A DNA stretch of 64,000 nucleotides from JAQVWU01 sp964628455. GTDB taxonomy: Bacteria; Bacillota; Clostridia; Oscillospirales; CAG-272. The stretch spans positions 31,295 through 95,294 of the forward strand of contig CAZVPD010000003.1 of assembly GCA_964628455.1 (NCBI GenBank), in the 5' to 3' direction. Made by a program: the position numbers and the translations under genes. The notes beneath the pieces were generated by a model. The model did no database searches. It was given only the letters and a program-made list of their open reading frames with translations, and had not been told where the DNA came from. This document shows positions 24,418-33,101 of this stretch, piece after piece. Numbering within the stretch: the stretch's first letter is position 1; the number at the start of each line of letters is the position of its first letter.

Positions 24418-25848
24418 TCAGTGACGGAGTTGAATATGGGTAAGGATTTTATATTCCTCGTAGTCTATTCCCCGCAGAATATTTTCAAGCTCCTCGTCAC
24501 CCATGACCGTATTTCGCCCCGCGGCATATTCGGTATCGACCGCTTCCTTCATTTTTATCACTATTTCGGAACGCTTATCGATAGCCTCTTCTCCGACAAG
24601 CCTGAAAAAGCTGTTTATCCAGTGTGCGATCCCGGCAAGACCGCTGTGTGAGTCGACGGCAACCGAAGCCGGCCGGTTGAGAATTTTTGCGGTATTGAAA
24701 ATATTATAAATCTCTTCGTCTTTAAGCAGTCCGTCGGCATGAATTCCCGCCCGTGTGACATTGAAATTGCGTCCGACAAAAGGAGTGCGGGCCGGAATCT
24801 CATAACCTATTTCATCTTCGAAATAACGTGCGATTTCGGTAATGACCGAAAGGTCCATCCCGTCGGTCGTCCCGCGCAGTGAGGCGTATTCGATCGCCAT
24901 TGCCTCAAGCGGGCAGTTGCCCGTTCTTTCGCCGATACCGAGCATAGAGCAGTTCACGCTCGATGCGCCGTACAGCCATGCTGTGGAAGCATTGGTAACC
25001 ACTTTGTAGAAGTCATTGTGTCCGTGCCATTCAAGCATTTCGGAAGGAACTCCGGCATAATGCATGATGCCGTAAATTATCCCCTGAACAGAACGCGGAA
25101 GCGCGGTGCCGGGATATGAAACCCCGAAACCCATCGTGTCGCATGCCCTTATTTTTATCGGAATACCGCTTTCGCGAGATAGGTCGTTGAGAGCTGCCGC
25201 AAGCGGGACCACAAAGCCGTAAAAATCCGCACGTGTGATGTCTTCAAAGTGGCAGCGGGGGCGTATGCCGTGTTCAAGAACATTTCTGACAATCCCGATA
25301 TATTTTTCCATGGCTTCCGCGCGGGTAAGCTTCATCTTATTGTAAATATGATAATCGGAACAGGAGACGAGTATGCCCGTTTCTTTTATACCGAGCTGCT
25401 TGACAAGTTCGAAATCTTTTTCGTTAGCCCGTATCCAGCTCGTTATTTCGGGAAACCGGTATCCCCGATCCATGCATTCGCGCAGCGCTTCCCGGTCTTT
25501 TTCCGTATAGACAAAAAACTCGCTCTGACGGATGATTCCCTTTTCTCCGCCGAGTTTATGGAGAAGGGTATATAGGTCGACAATCTGCTTCACCGTAAAC
25601 GGTGAAGTTGACTGCTGACCGTCGCGGAAGGTTGTATCGGTTATCCATATGTTTTCGGGCATGTTGATCGGTACCGAACGGTGATTGAAAGACACTTTGG
25701 GTATACTGTCGTAATCAAACAAATGACGGTACAGATTGGGCGTTTCCCGATCCTGCAGCTGGTAGCGGTAAGCGGATTGTTCAAGCAGTTTGGTTGTCTC
25801 CGAATAATAGAGAACGGTCGCCGGATTCTTCTCGTTTTCGTTATGCAT
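24418..25848 (-). CDS. Homocitrate/isopropylmalate synthase family; candidate (Re)-citrate synthase
   Basis: A 476-residue DRE-TIM metallolyase. The catalytic signature ITDTTFRDGQQS is at about residues 69-80, after a long N-terminal extension (YSETTKLLEQSAYRYQLQD) that ordinary LeuA and NifV lack. Also visible are RCHFEDITRADFYGF, the metal ligands in WHGHNDF and NVTRAGIHADGL. There is no C-terminal LeuA regulatory domain. This extended subgroup includes, as I recall, the anaerobic (Re)-citrate synthases of clostridia, which condense acetyl-CoA and oxaloacetate. That assignment is from memory of the family and less certain than the superfamily. It is co-transcribed with rsmG from the promoter at 25992-26020. 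Confidence 0.8.
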   Translation of the reverse strand: MHNENEKNPATVLYYSETTKLLEQSAYRYQLQDRETPNLYRHLFDYDSIPKVSFNHRSVPINMPENIWITDTTFRDGQQSTSPFTVKQIVDLYTLLHKLGGEKGIIRQSEFFVYTEKDREALRECMDRGYRFPEITSWIRANEKDFELVKQLGIKETGILVSCSDYHIYNKMKLTRAEAMEKYIGIVRNVLEHGIRPRCHFEDITRADFYGFVVPLAAALNDLSRESGIPIKIRACDTMGFGVSYPGTALPRSVQGIIYGIMHYAGVPSEMLEWHGHNDFYKVVTNASTAWLYGASSVNCSMLGIGERTGNCPLEAMAIEYASLRGTTDGMDLSVITEIARYFEDEIGYEIPARTPFVGRNFNVTRAGIHADGLLKDEEIYNIFNTAKILNRPASVAVDSHSGLAGIAHWINSFFRLVGEEAIDKRSEIVIKMKEAVDTEYAAGRNTVMGDEELENILRGIDYEEYKILTHIQLRH

Positions 25849-25991
25849 AATTTTTTATACTCACTTTCATTTGCAGGCTTCGGCTGCGGCTTTTTTTATT
25901 GTTATATACCCGCATTTATATAACAATTATCCTTTATTATAATTGCTATACGGCTGGTTGTCCGTGTTTCCGTTTACAGCGTAACAGTATT

Positions 25992-26020
25992 ATTATACAC
26001 AGGTATATGAAATTTTGCAA
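25992..26020 (-). promoter_or_regulatory. Sigma-A promoter of the synthase-rsmG operon
   Basis: On the minus strand TTGCAA (26020-26015), 17-bp spacer, TATAAT (25997-25992). A perfect DnaA-box word, TTATACACA at 25993-26001, overlaps the -10, though it arises largely from the -10 sequence itself. Confidence 0.65.
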
Positions 26021-26314
26021 TAGCATTTCCTTCATTTTTAGATTGAATTTATTAAAATAATTGTTAATTTTATAAAACCTCTTTACTTATAACTATATTC
26101 TGATATAATTTAGGTGTTGAGCCGAAACCGAAAAGCGATTATTTCATATTGTTTTTTTATCATCGGAGCGGTATTTGAACGTGCTTCCGCTGTTTTTGAT
26201 TTTAATATTCTTCTTCGGTCCCGATGCCGTGCCGGGTTTCTTTTATACCGGAACATCATAAAACAATCCTATTTGTTTTTTTCCGTTATAATTTCAAACA
26301 AACATAAAAATACA

Positions 26315-26343
26315 TTGTCTTTTCCGTGACGATGTACTATAAT
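26315..26343 (+). promoter_or_regulatory. Sigma-A promoter of the 26.4-38.9 kb sugar operon
   Basis: TTGTCT (26315-26320), a 17-bp spacer and a perfect TATAAT (26338-26343), 93 bp upstream of the first gene. All genes to 38935 read in the same direction, with a terminator at 39102-39127, although internal promoters cannot be excluded. Confidence 0.75.
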
Positions 26344-26435
26344 GCAGTTAGATATGTGCGATAAAACGCGCTTCTATAAATATATTCGCTCTATTTCCGG
26401 AAACAAATACTTTTTATATCAAAGGAGAAACCAAC

Positions 26436-27254
26436 ATGATCAAATTAGGCGTAAACAGCGTTCTTTTCAAAACCGTTGATTTTGCGACCGCGGCAAGAGC
26501 CATACGCAAATGCGGTTTTGACGGAGTTGAAATATCCGGCATACAGGGCATGTGCGAACATCTGAATTTAGCTTCCTGGAAACAGGACAAACTGACCCTG
26601 CGCGCCATATCCGATGAAAACGAACTCCCCTTCCTTTCAACGGAACTGGCTACCCTTGACCGGGAAAGACTTCTCCTCGCTTTTGAAGCCTGTGCCGAGA
26701 TCGGGATCCCGATCGTGAATGTGGGACCGGGCGGCAAGTCGGGCGATGAGGAATCCTTAAAAGTGTCTGTCGAAACAATAGCCGCAAGGGCAGAAGACGC
26801 CGCTCAGTTCGGTATCATTCTGTGCTGCAAGGCGCATGTCGGATCTTCCGTATACAATACGCCTACCACTCTGGCTTTGACGGAAGCTGTAAATCACCCG
26901 AACTTCGGCGTCGATATGGATCCGTCGCATATTTTCCGCGCGGGCGAAAATCCTGCCGAGGCTCTTCCCGCTGTTATTTCCCGCGTGAAGCATATTCACA
27001 TCCGCGACTGCAAAGGCCCCGGCCCGAGTCCGGGAACTCCTCAGCTGCAGGCATGCGGACGTGGCGACATCGACCTCGCCGGATATTTCCGTGCCATGGT
27101 GGAAGCCGATTATGACGGACCGGTAAGTCTTGAGGTGATAGGTCCGGACCAGGATTTACAGGCCGCTTCCATCATCGCCGCAGAAAGTTACGGTTATATG
27201 AACGCGATCCTCAAATCTCTCGGAAGAACGGCAAAACTCGTCAGAGGCAGATAA
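26436..27254 (+). CDS. TIM-barrel sugar phosphate isomerase/epimerase
   Basis: A 272-residue xylose isomerase-like TIM barrel protein. Visible elements are IRKCGFDGVEISGIQGM near residues 24-40, NVGPGG, CCKAHVGSSVYNTP, the metal-binding GVDMDPSHIF near residue 155, HIHIRDCKGPG near 185 and a final Glu in VSLEVIGPD. A metal site is therefore likely intact. It is the first gene after the promoter at 26315-26343 and precedes two tandem Gfo/Idh/MocA oxidoreductases by 61 bp. In known systems such proteins act with an oxidoreductase on 3-keto or inosose-type intermediates. The reaction here is undetermined. An AAAGGAG site precedes the ATG. Confidence 0.83.
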   Translation: MIKLGVNSVLFKTVDFATAARAIRKCGFDGVEISGIQGMCEHLNLASWKQDKLTLRAISDENELPFLSTELATLDRERLLLAFEACAEIGIPIVNVGPGGKSGDEESLKVSVETIAARAEDAAQFGIILCCKAHVGSSVYNTPTTLALTEAVNHPNFGVDMDPSHIFRAGENPAEALPAVISRVKHIHIRDCKGPGPSPGTPQLQACGRGDIDLAGYFRAMVEADYDGPVSLEVIGPDQDLQAASIIAAESYGYMNAILKSLGRTAKLVRGR

Positions 27255-27315
27255 GGCGGATTCATACGGCTTATAATCCGGCATGTCTTGAAATTTATTA
27301 TAAGGAGTATTGAAA

Positions 27316-28404
27316 ATGGCAAAGAAATTAAGGATCGGTATCATCGGAACAGGCGGAATAGCGCATGCCCATGCCGGCGCTTACAAGCGTTTTGAGGATG
27401 TTGAGGTTGTTGCGGGCGCGGACATCATTCCCGATAAGGCAAGGAAATTTCTTGACGAATTCGGCTGGGAGAAAGCCGATGCTTATGAGACCCACGAAGA
27501 ACTCTGCGCACGCAAAGACATCGATGCCGTATCCGTGTGTACCTATAACTCGACGCATTCGGTCTGCGCCGTAGCGGCACTCGAATCGGGAAAACATGTA
27601 TTGCTTGAGAAACCCATGGCGATCACGATAGAACAGGGCCTTGACATTGTCCGCGCCGAAAAAAAGAGCGGTAAAATCGTCACGATCGGATTTCAGCCCC
27701 GTTACGGCCAGAACTATAAACGCGTGAAAGAAATCATCTCATCGGGAGCCCTGGGAGATATTTATTATGTTCAGACCGGCGGCGGCCGCCGCCGCGGTAT
27801 TCCCGGAGGAACATTTATAGATAAAACCAAAGCAGGCGTGGGTGCTCTTGCCGACATCGGCTGTTATGCTCTTGATTTTGCGTTGAATTCCATCGGCTAT
27901 CCCCGCCCGCTGACGGTTTCCGCGGTAGCACTTGACCATTTCGGAAAAAACCCGAAATATTACGGCAATCCCGACGCCTTTTCGGTCGATGACTTCTCCG
28001 CAGCCTTTATCCGTCTCGAAGGCGGGATCACACTGGACTTCCGCATGACCTGGGCAATGCATATGGACACGACCGGAGATTTCATCTTCCTCGGCAAGGA
28101 AGCGGGACTCAAAGTCAAACAGCCTAACCTCGAACTCTGGGGAGGCGCGTGGGACGGCACCGTCGGCGATATCACGCTGTATCACGATGTCCTCGGCTAT
28201 CCCACCAGTACTCCGATCCCGATCAACCGCGATGAAAAAGGCGATCTTTTCGGCTCCAAGGTGCGTGCTTTCGTCGATGCGGTCAAAACAAAAGGTCCGG
28301 CGCCCATTCCGACAAGCCAGATTATCTATAACCAGGCTATTATCGACGGCATCATCCGTTCGGCAGCCTGCGGTCATGAAGTTGACGTGACTTTTAAAAT
28401 TTAA
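27316..28404 (+). CDS. Gfo/Idh/MocA family oxidoreductase (tandem copy 1)
   Basis: A 362-residue protein. The Rossmann motif RIGIIGTGGIAHAHAG is at residues 6-21, LLEKPMAIT carries the catalytic lysine near residue 100, FQPRYGQNYK follows, and DIGCYALDF replaces the histidine-containing DxGxH motif of classical members with Cys-Tyr. A Gly/Arg-rich GGGRRRGIPGGTF segment lies near residue 160. A TTG at 27310 is also open, but its distance from AAGGAG is too short, so the ATG at 27316 is used. The neighbouring gene encodes a close paralogue with the same unusual motifs. It presumably oxidises or reduces a sugar derivative with NAD(P). Confidence 0.9.
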   Translation: MAKKLRIGIIGTGGIAHAHAGAYKRFEDVEVVAGADIIPDKARKFLDEFGWEKADAYETHEELCARKDIDAVSVCTYNSTHSVCAVAALESGKHVLLEKPMAITIEQGLDIVRAEKKSGKIVTIGFQPRYGQNYKRVKEIISSGALGDIYYVQTGGGRRRGIPGGTFIDKTKAGVGALADIGCYALDFALNSIGYPRPLTVSAVALDHFGKNPKYYGNPDAFSVDDFSAAFIRLEGGITLDFRMTWAMHMDTTGDFIFLGKEAGLKVKQPNLELWGGAWDGTVGDITLYHDVLGYPTSTPIPINRDEKGDLFGSKVRAFVDAVKTKGPAPIPTSQIIYNQAIIDGIIRSAACGHEVDVTFKI

Positions 28405-28500
28405 AGCAAAAATATACGTCTTTGCTCTCCGAATCGCCAAGATGTCGGTGTATTTCGATTGAAACCGTCTCCCTCTTATTTCAATAAGGAGCAACCCAAC

Positions 28501-29592
28501 ATGGATAAACTCAGAATCGGCATTATAGGCACGGGCGGTATAGCCGGCTCTCATGCAAAAGTATACAAAAGCTTTAAGGATATCGAACTTGTCGCCGGCG
28601 CTGACATCATACCCGGTAAAGCGAGAGCTTTCCTCGACAGTTACGGGTTCCCGGACGCTGATGCCTATGAAACCTGTGAAGAGCTCTGCAGCCGCGATGA
28701 CATAGATGCGGTTTCCGTCTGCACGTATAACTCGGCTCATGCGGTCTGCGCCATTGCCGCGCTTGAGTCCGGTAAATATGTCCTGCTTGAAAAGCCGATG
28801 TGCGTCACGCTTGCCGAAGGACTCGAAATCATGCGGGCTGAAAAATCGTCCGGTAAATTTGTTACGGTCGGCTTTCAGCCTCGTTATAATGAAAATTTCA
28901 AAACGATCAAGCGTATAGTGGATGCCGGAACCCTCGGAAAAATATATTATGTTCAGGTCGGCGGTTCACGCCGACGCGGTATCCCCGGAGGCACTTTCAT
29001 CGATAAAGAAAAAGCAGTGTTCGGCGCGATCGGAGACCTCGGCTGTTATTCCCTGGACCTGTCTCTGAATTCCATCGGATATCCGAAGCCTTTGACTGTA
29101 TCGGCCTACACTTCCGATTACTTCGGGACAAATCCGAAATACTACTCCGAAGCCTCCCGGTTCACAGTGGATGATTTTTCCGCAGCGTTTATACGTCTCG
29201 AAGGCGACATCATCCTTGACTACCGCATGGCATGGGCCATGCATATGGATATATGCAGCGAATTTGTCATACTCGGCACAGACGCCGGTCTTAAGACAAA
29301 AGCACCCGAGCCAAACCCGCTCTGGGGTTCAATCATCGGCGGCGACATTGCCGGACTTTACCTCATGCACGACGACGAAAAAGGTTCGCCCGTTTCAACG
29401 AAGATAGAACTTCCCCCTACGCCGTATGACCAGTTCGCGATGAAGATCCGGGATTTTTGCGATGCTGTCGTGAACAAACGGGAAGCCCCGATCCCCACCT
29501 CTCAGATCATACGCAATCAGGCGATCATCGACGCCATGCTCATCTCCGCGAGGGAGCGCTGTGAGGTCAAAGTAGAGATCCCCGAAATATAA
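28501..29592 (+). CDS. Gfo/Idh/MocA family oxidoreductase (tandem copy 2)
   Basis: A 363-residue close paralogue of the preceding gene, sharing long identical blocks: GADIIP, AYETCEELC, DAVSVCTYNS, LLEKPM, GFQPRYNENFK, RRRGIPGGTFIDK, NSIGYPKPLTVSA and the C-terminal PIPTSQII-NQAIIDA. The Rossmann motif is RIGIIGTGGIAGSHA and DLGCYSLDL takes the place of the usual DxGxH. Homology starts at the ATG at 28501 behind AAGGAG; the longer frame from 28459 has no ribosome binding site. Retention of two similar copies in tandem suggests related substrates, a heteromeric enzyme, or a recent duplication that has begun to diverge. Confidence 0.9.
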   Translation: MDKLRIGIIGTGGIAGSHAKVYKSFKDIELVAGADIIPGKARAFLDSYGFPDADAYETCEELCSRDDIDAVSVCTYNSAHAVCAIAALESGKYVLLEKPMCVTLAEGLEIMRAEKSSGKFVTVGFQPRYNENFKTIKRIVDAGTLGKIYYVQVGGSRRRGIPGGTFIDKEKAVFGAIGDLGCYSLDLSLNSIGYPKPLTVSAYTSDYFGTNPKYYSEASRFTVDDFSAAFIRLEGDIILDYRMAWAMHMDICSEFVILGTDAGLKTKAPEPNPLWGSIIGGDIAGLYLMHDDEKGSPVSTKIELPPTPYDQFAMKIRDFCDAVVNKREAPIPTSQIIRNQAIIDAMLISARERCEVKVEIPEI

Positions 29593-29639
29593 AATCCTGT
29601 TTTAAAAAATCATAAAAAAAACAAAAGGAGAAATAAACA

Positions 29640-31031
29640 ATGCCAAAAAAACCGAATATTCTCTTCTTCGGAATAGACAGTCTTCGCAGCGATTTGACCA
29701 GTTTATACGGTTATAAAAAGAAGACGACCCCTCATATCGAAAAATTCCTGGAAAAAGACTCTGTCGTATTTGACAAAATGTTCAGTCCTTCGATCCCCAC
29801 CACGCCGGGTTACGCCTCCATGCTCTCGGGCATGGACTGCTTCGGCACCGATGTCGTAGCTCTCCGCCATCAGGGCGGCATCAGGGAGGACCTTGTTTCT
29901 CTTCCCGATGTTCTGGCCGCCAACGGATATAATACCACAAACATAGGATACGGATTCAAAGGATTCCAGACAAACCTGAATTATCCCATCAGCTGGGGTG
30001 CCTGGGAATCCGGACGCTCGGCAAAAGCCGAAAGCATGAATACCGTGGCGGTGCCCGAACTTGAAAGACTCGCCAAAGAAGACAAACCCTTCTTCCTGTT
30101 TTTGCGCCATATGGACCCGCATTCGCCCTATCTTCCCCCTCAGCCTTTCGAGAGAATGTTCTACTCCGGAAATGAATTCGATCCGGAAAACAAGTCGCTT
30201 GAACCGGTCTACAATTTCGTTCCGTTCAGAGACTACTTCTATACCTGGTTCCCGCCGGGATGTACGGATGCCGAATACATCAACGCCCAATACGAAGGCG
30301 CCGTGGCATATATGGATTCCTGCATATCCATCATTTTGAACAAACTTGAATATCTGGGAATAGCAGACAACACCATTGTCGTTTTTACCTCCGATCACGG
30401 CGAAACGTTATATGACCACGACTGCTATTTTGACCATCACTCCATGTATGACAACTGCCTTACCGTTCCGCTTGCGATAAAATATCCGAACGGCAGCAGA
30501 AAATACTTCCGCAACTGCGACCACCGCAAAGAATATGCGCAGACCAAGGACATCATGCCTACGGTGCTTGCACTTGCCGGAATCGAAACCGACATCCGTT
30601 TCGACGGGCGGAACCTGTTTGACGTCATAGACGGCAAAGCACCTCAGGAACCGGAGTTCTATATAACTGAGGCGACCTGGATGCGCAAGCACGGCTGGCG
30701 TACTCCCGAATGGAAGCTTATGGTCGCGCTTGAACCCGACTTCCACTTCAAACCTCCGGTTGAGCTTTACAACCTTGTGAAGGACCCGAAAGAATACAAT
30801 AACCTTGCCGATAAAGAACCGGAAATCGTGAAGCTTCTCACCGACCGCATGCTGGCTCATATCGCAAAACGCGAAGCCGAAACCGGCAGAACAGCCCCTA
30901 TCTATACCAACCTGAACTGGAACGGATTCGGCCGTCCGTTCGCTTCTTCGGAAGAAGCGTACAATACCCTTCATATCGGCGATCCGGAAGCGGCGAAGAA
31001 ACTTCAGGAAGTACTCAACAAGAAAAAGTAA
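29640..31031 (+). CDS. Sulfatase-like hydrolase (alkaline phosphatase superfamily)
   Basis: A 463-residue protein with no signal peptide, so cytoplasmic. Family features are NILFFGIDSLRSDLTSLYG (metal ligand Asp13), HMDPHSPYLPP, a second metal site TSDHGETLYDHD near residue 250 and FDHHSMYD. The region where type I sulfatases have C/S-x-P-x-R for formylglycine formation reads S51-I-P-T-T55, so the key arginine is replaced by threonine. It may therefore use Ser or Thr directly and act as a phosphodiesterase, phosphotransferase or other esterase rather than a formylglycine sulfatase. The AAAGGAG site is strong. It lies inside the sugar operon between oxidoreductase genes. Confidence 0.8.
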   Translation: MPKKPNILFFGIDSLRSDLTSLYGYKKKTTPHIEKFLEKDSVVFDKMFSPSIPTTPGYASMLSGMDCFGTDVVALRHQGGIREDLVSLPDVLAANGYNTTNIGYGFKGFQTNLNYPISWGAWESGRSAKAESMNTVAVPELERLAKEDKPFFLFLRHMDPHSPYLPPQPFERMFYSGNEFDPENKSLEPVYNFVPFRDYFYTWFPPGCTDAEYINAQYEGAVAYMDSCISIILNKLEYLGIADNTIVVFTSDHGETLYDHDCYFDHHSMYDNCLTVPLAIKYPNGSRKYFRNCDHRKEYAQTKDIMPTVLALAGIETDIRFDGRNLFDVIDGKAPQEPEFYITEATWMRKHGWRTPEWKLMVALEPDFHFKPPVELYNLVKDPKEYNNLADKEPEIVKLLTDRMLAHIAKREAETGRTAPIYTNLNWNGFGRPFASSEEAYNTLHIGDPEAAKKLQEVLNKKK

Positions 31032-31064
31032 AATCACAGGATTCCGGACAGTTCCGGAAAAGTT

Positions 31065-31131
31065 CGGCATACCGGACGCGCTGAATTTATTTCTTCGGGA
31101 AATACCTGCGTCCGGCCCGTCCGGTATGCTG
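31065..31131 (+). promoter_or_regulatory. Long intercistronic inverted repeat with alternative stems
   Basis: GCATACCGGAC (31067-31077) pairs perfectly with GTCCGGTATGC (31119-31129), extendable by two pairs. An inner alternative stem, GGACGC (31074-31079) with GCGTCC (31108-31113), shares bases with the outer one, so the two cannot form fully together. The outer stem is followed by a T-rich stretch just before the ribosome binding site of the gene at 31159. It could be an attenuator or an mRNA-stabilising element. Confidence 0.55.
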
Positions 31132-31158
31132 ATTTTATATTAAGGAAGGCAAAAAATC

Positions 31159-32169
31159 ATGCAACGAATATGCGTCATCGGCATGGGTCCTATCGGCAAT
31201 ACGCACGCGCGCGCTTACCGCGACTGCCCCGGAGCGGAACTGGTCGGAGTATGCGACCTGATCCCGGAACGCGCCGAAACCGCTTCGAAGACATACGGCG
31301 TGCCGTATTACCTCGACGCCGTGAAAATGCTCGCAGAACTGAAACCCGATATCGTCAGCGTCACCACCGGCGGAAAAGAATATTCATCCGACCACTATCT
31401 GCCGACCATTCAGGCGCTGGAAGCGGGATGTCATGTCCTCGGGGAAAAGCCGATATCCGATGATCTGCGTCACGCCCGGGAAATGGTCGATACCGCAAAA
31501 CGTCTCGGACGCTGTTACGGCATCGACATGAATCACAGGTTCACACCTCCCGCGCGCCAGGCCGAAAAATGGATGGCAGACGGACGGATAGGAGAACTCC
31601 TGTTCTGCAATATGGCTCTCTGGATCGGAAAATTCATGCCGCTCGATTCGGAATATTACCACCTGAAGGCTTTAAATCCGCACAGCGTCAATATCATGCA
31701 GCACTTCTGCGGCCCGGTCGACGAGGTTTCCTGCTTTGCCTATAAGGCGAAGGGACGCGACATCTGGTCAACAGCCTCCATCAATATGCGTTTCAGGTGC
31801 GGCGCAGTCGGTCATCTGACCTCCTCTTACGATATCCGCCGCGGTCATCCTATGGAACGCTGCGAAGTGGCGGGTACGGAAGGACGTTTCGTATTTGAAG
31901 ACATGTGGAGGCAGGCGACTTTATATCCCTCCGAAACCTATCTGAAAGAAGTTTACACCAATCCTGTTTTTGACGGCTACCGTGATTTCGAAGATACCTT
32001 CCGCTGCCGTATTCATACTTTCGTGCAGCAGATCGAAAACGGCGCAAAGCCGGATGAAATCGACGGTTCGGGCGTCGAAGGACTGGAAGCGCAGCGTGTC
32101 ATTCACGCGGCAATCGCATCCATAAAGAACAACGGCGCCGTAATAAAGGTAGCCGATGTCACGGAATAA
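31159..32169 (+). CDS. Gfo/Idh/MocA family oxidoreductase
   Basis: A 336-residue protein with Rossmann motif ICVIGMGPIGNTHAR (residues 4-18), GEKPISDDL near residue 98, MNHRFTPPAR and, further on, HSVNIMQHFCG in the place of the family's DxGxH region. It resembles the 34611 protein more than the tandem pair, as both share the MGxIGNTHA opening. AAGGAAGG precedes the ATG. It follows the sulfatase-like gene after a 127-bp gap holding a long inverted repeat, and precedes the AraC regulator by 35 bp. It probably acts on a sugar or uronate derivative; the substrate is unknown. Confidence 0.88.
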   Translation: MQRICVIGMGPIGNTHARAYRDCPGAELVGVCDLIPERAETASKTYGVPYYLDAVKMLAELKPDIVSVTTGGKEYSSDHYLPTIQALEAGCHVLGEKPISDDLRHAREMVDTAKRLGRCYGIDMNHRFTPPARQAEKWMADGRIGELLFCNMALWIGKFMPLDSEYYHLKALNPHSVNIMQHFCGPVDEVSCFAYKAKGRDIWSTASINMRFRCGAVGHLTSSYDIRRGHPMERCEVAGTEGRFVFEDMWRQATLYPSETYLKEVYTNPVFDGYRDFEDTFRCRIHTFVQQIENGAKPDEIDGSGVEGLEAQRVIHAAIASIKNNGAVIKVADVTE

Positions 32170-32204
32170 CCCGCTTTCCCCTCCCCGCCAGAAGGAGACA
32201 CCCT

Positions 32205-33068
32205 ATGTCAACCCCCGGATTTCTCGACGACAGTCTTTTTGACGCCGGCAGCGTAAAAATACGGGTCATGTCCGCCGAACACAACGGCAAAACATGGCTT
32301 CACCGCCATGCGTTTTACGAATTTGTATACATCGATACCGGGTTTACGCTGCACTCGCATGACGGAAGAACCTCCGTGCTTACTGCGGGAGACCTGTTCG
32401 CGATCTGTCCGAATGAAGCGCATTCCTACAGCAGTTCCTACCACACCAATCTGTATAACTGCCTGTTTTACCTTGAAGAACTGTCGGGATTAAGCGATGA
32501 GATCCTTTCCCTGCCCGGAATGGGCGAACTTCTCCACAGCGGCGGAACGCCTTTTCCCGTACTGCATGTGGGACTTCCCGAACGCCGGGACCTGGTGCTG
32601 ATACTCGAGAAGATGAAGTGGGAAAATCAAACCCGGGCTGCCGGCTGGCAGCTGAGTTTAAAAAGCCTGCTGATATCTTTTCTTATCTACTATTCGAGAC
32701 TGTACTGCACCGAGCAAACTGTCCGCAAAAGTCAGGACGGGGGCGGATATTACAGTTATATTTACCGTGCGCTCGAATACATCGAGCAGAATTATAAAAA
32801 CGACATAGGCGGCCGCGAAATTGCGGAATGCACCGGGTTATCACATGATTATGTTGCCAAACAGTTCAAGAATATCCTGTCTATGACTCCGAGTGAGTAT
32901 ATCCGCCGTTTCCGTGTCGCAAAATCGATGGAGCTGCTTAAAACGACGTCTATGACTGCCGCGGAAATATCCGCGGATGTCGGATTCGGTGATATAAGCC
33001 TGTATTCACGGGTTTTTAAGCAGCTGATAGGCATTACACCCACGGCGTTCCGCAAAAGCGGTGAGTAA
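32205..33068 (+). CDS. AraC-family transcriptional regulator
   Basis: A 287-residue regulator with an N-terminal cupin-like sensing domain (HRHAFYEFVYIDTG near residues 29-42, then GDLFAICPNEAHSY) and a C-terminal double helix-turn-helix from about residue 185. Visible signatures are YIEQNYKNDIGGREIAECTG, FKNILSMTPSEYIRRFR and AAEISADVGFGDISLYSRVF-K, ending in GITPTAFRKS. It probably senses the sugar handled by this operon and activates the operon or itself. Its binding site was not found by eye. It sits in the middle of the operon, 33 bp before the lipoprotein gene, with an AAGGAG site. Confidence 0.92.
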   Translation: MSTPGFLDDSLFDAGSVKIRVMSAEHNGKTWLHRHAFYEFVYIDTGFTLHSHDGRTSVLTAGDLFAICPNEAHSYSSSYHTNLYNCLFYLEELSGLSDEILSLPGMGELLHSGGTPFPVLHVGLPERRDLVLILEKMKWENQTRAAGWQLSLKSLLISFLIYYSRLYCTEQTVRKSQDGGGYYSYIYRALEYIEQNYKNDIGGREIAECTGLSHDYVAKQFKNILSMTPSEYIRRFRVAKSMELLKTTSMTAAEISADVGFGDISLYSRVFKQLIGITPTAFRKSGE

Positions 33069-33101
33069 AAATCATATGCTCTGCAAAAAAAGGAGGGATA
33101 C

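Larger units (their letters stand above)
25849..26435. other. AT-rich divergent intergenic region
   Basis: A 587-bp AT-rich gap between two divergent operons. It contains the leftward promoter at 25992-26020, a weaker rightward candidate (TTTACT, 16 bp, TATAAT ending near 26109) and the rightward promoter at 26315-26343. A short open frame at 26114-26329 has no ribosome binding site and no recognisable protein features. I see no riboswitch or RNA gene. Confidence 0.7.

Noticed and set aside
26114..26329. A 71-codon frame in the divergent intergenic region
   Set aside because: No ribosome binding site, hydrophobic and Phe/Tyr-rich composition expected from AT-rich DNA, and no recognisable family.
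27739..28740. A 333-codon minus-strand frame across the tandem oxidoreductases
   Set aside because: It spans two real genes and their gap, and similar antisense frames arise from the codon bias of the duplicated oxidoreductases.
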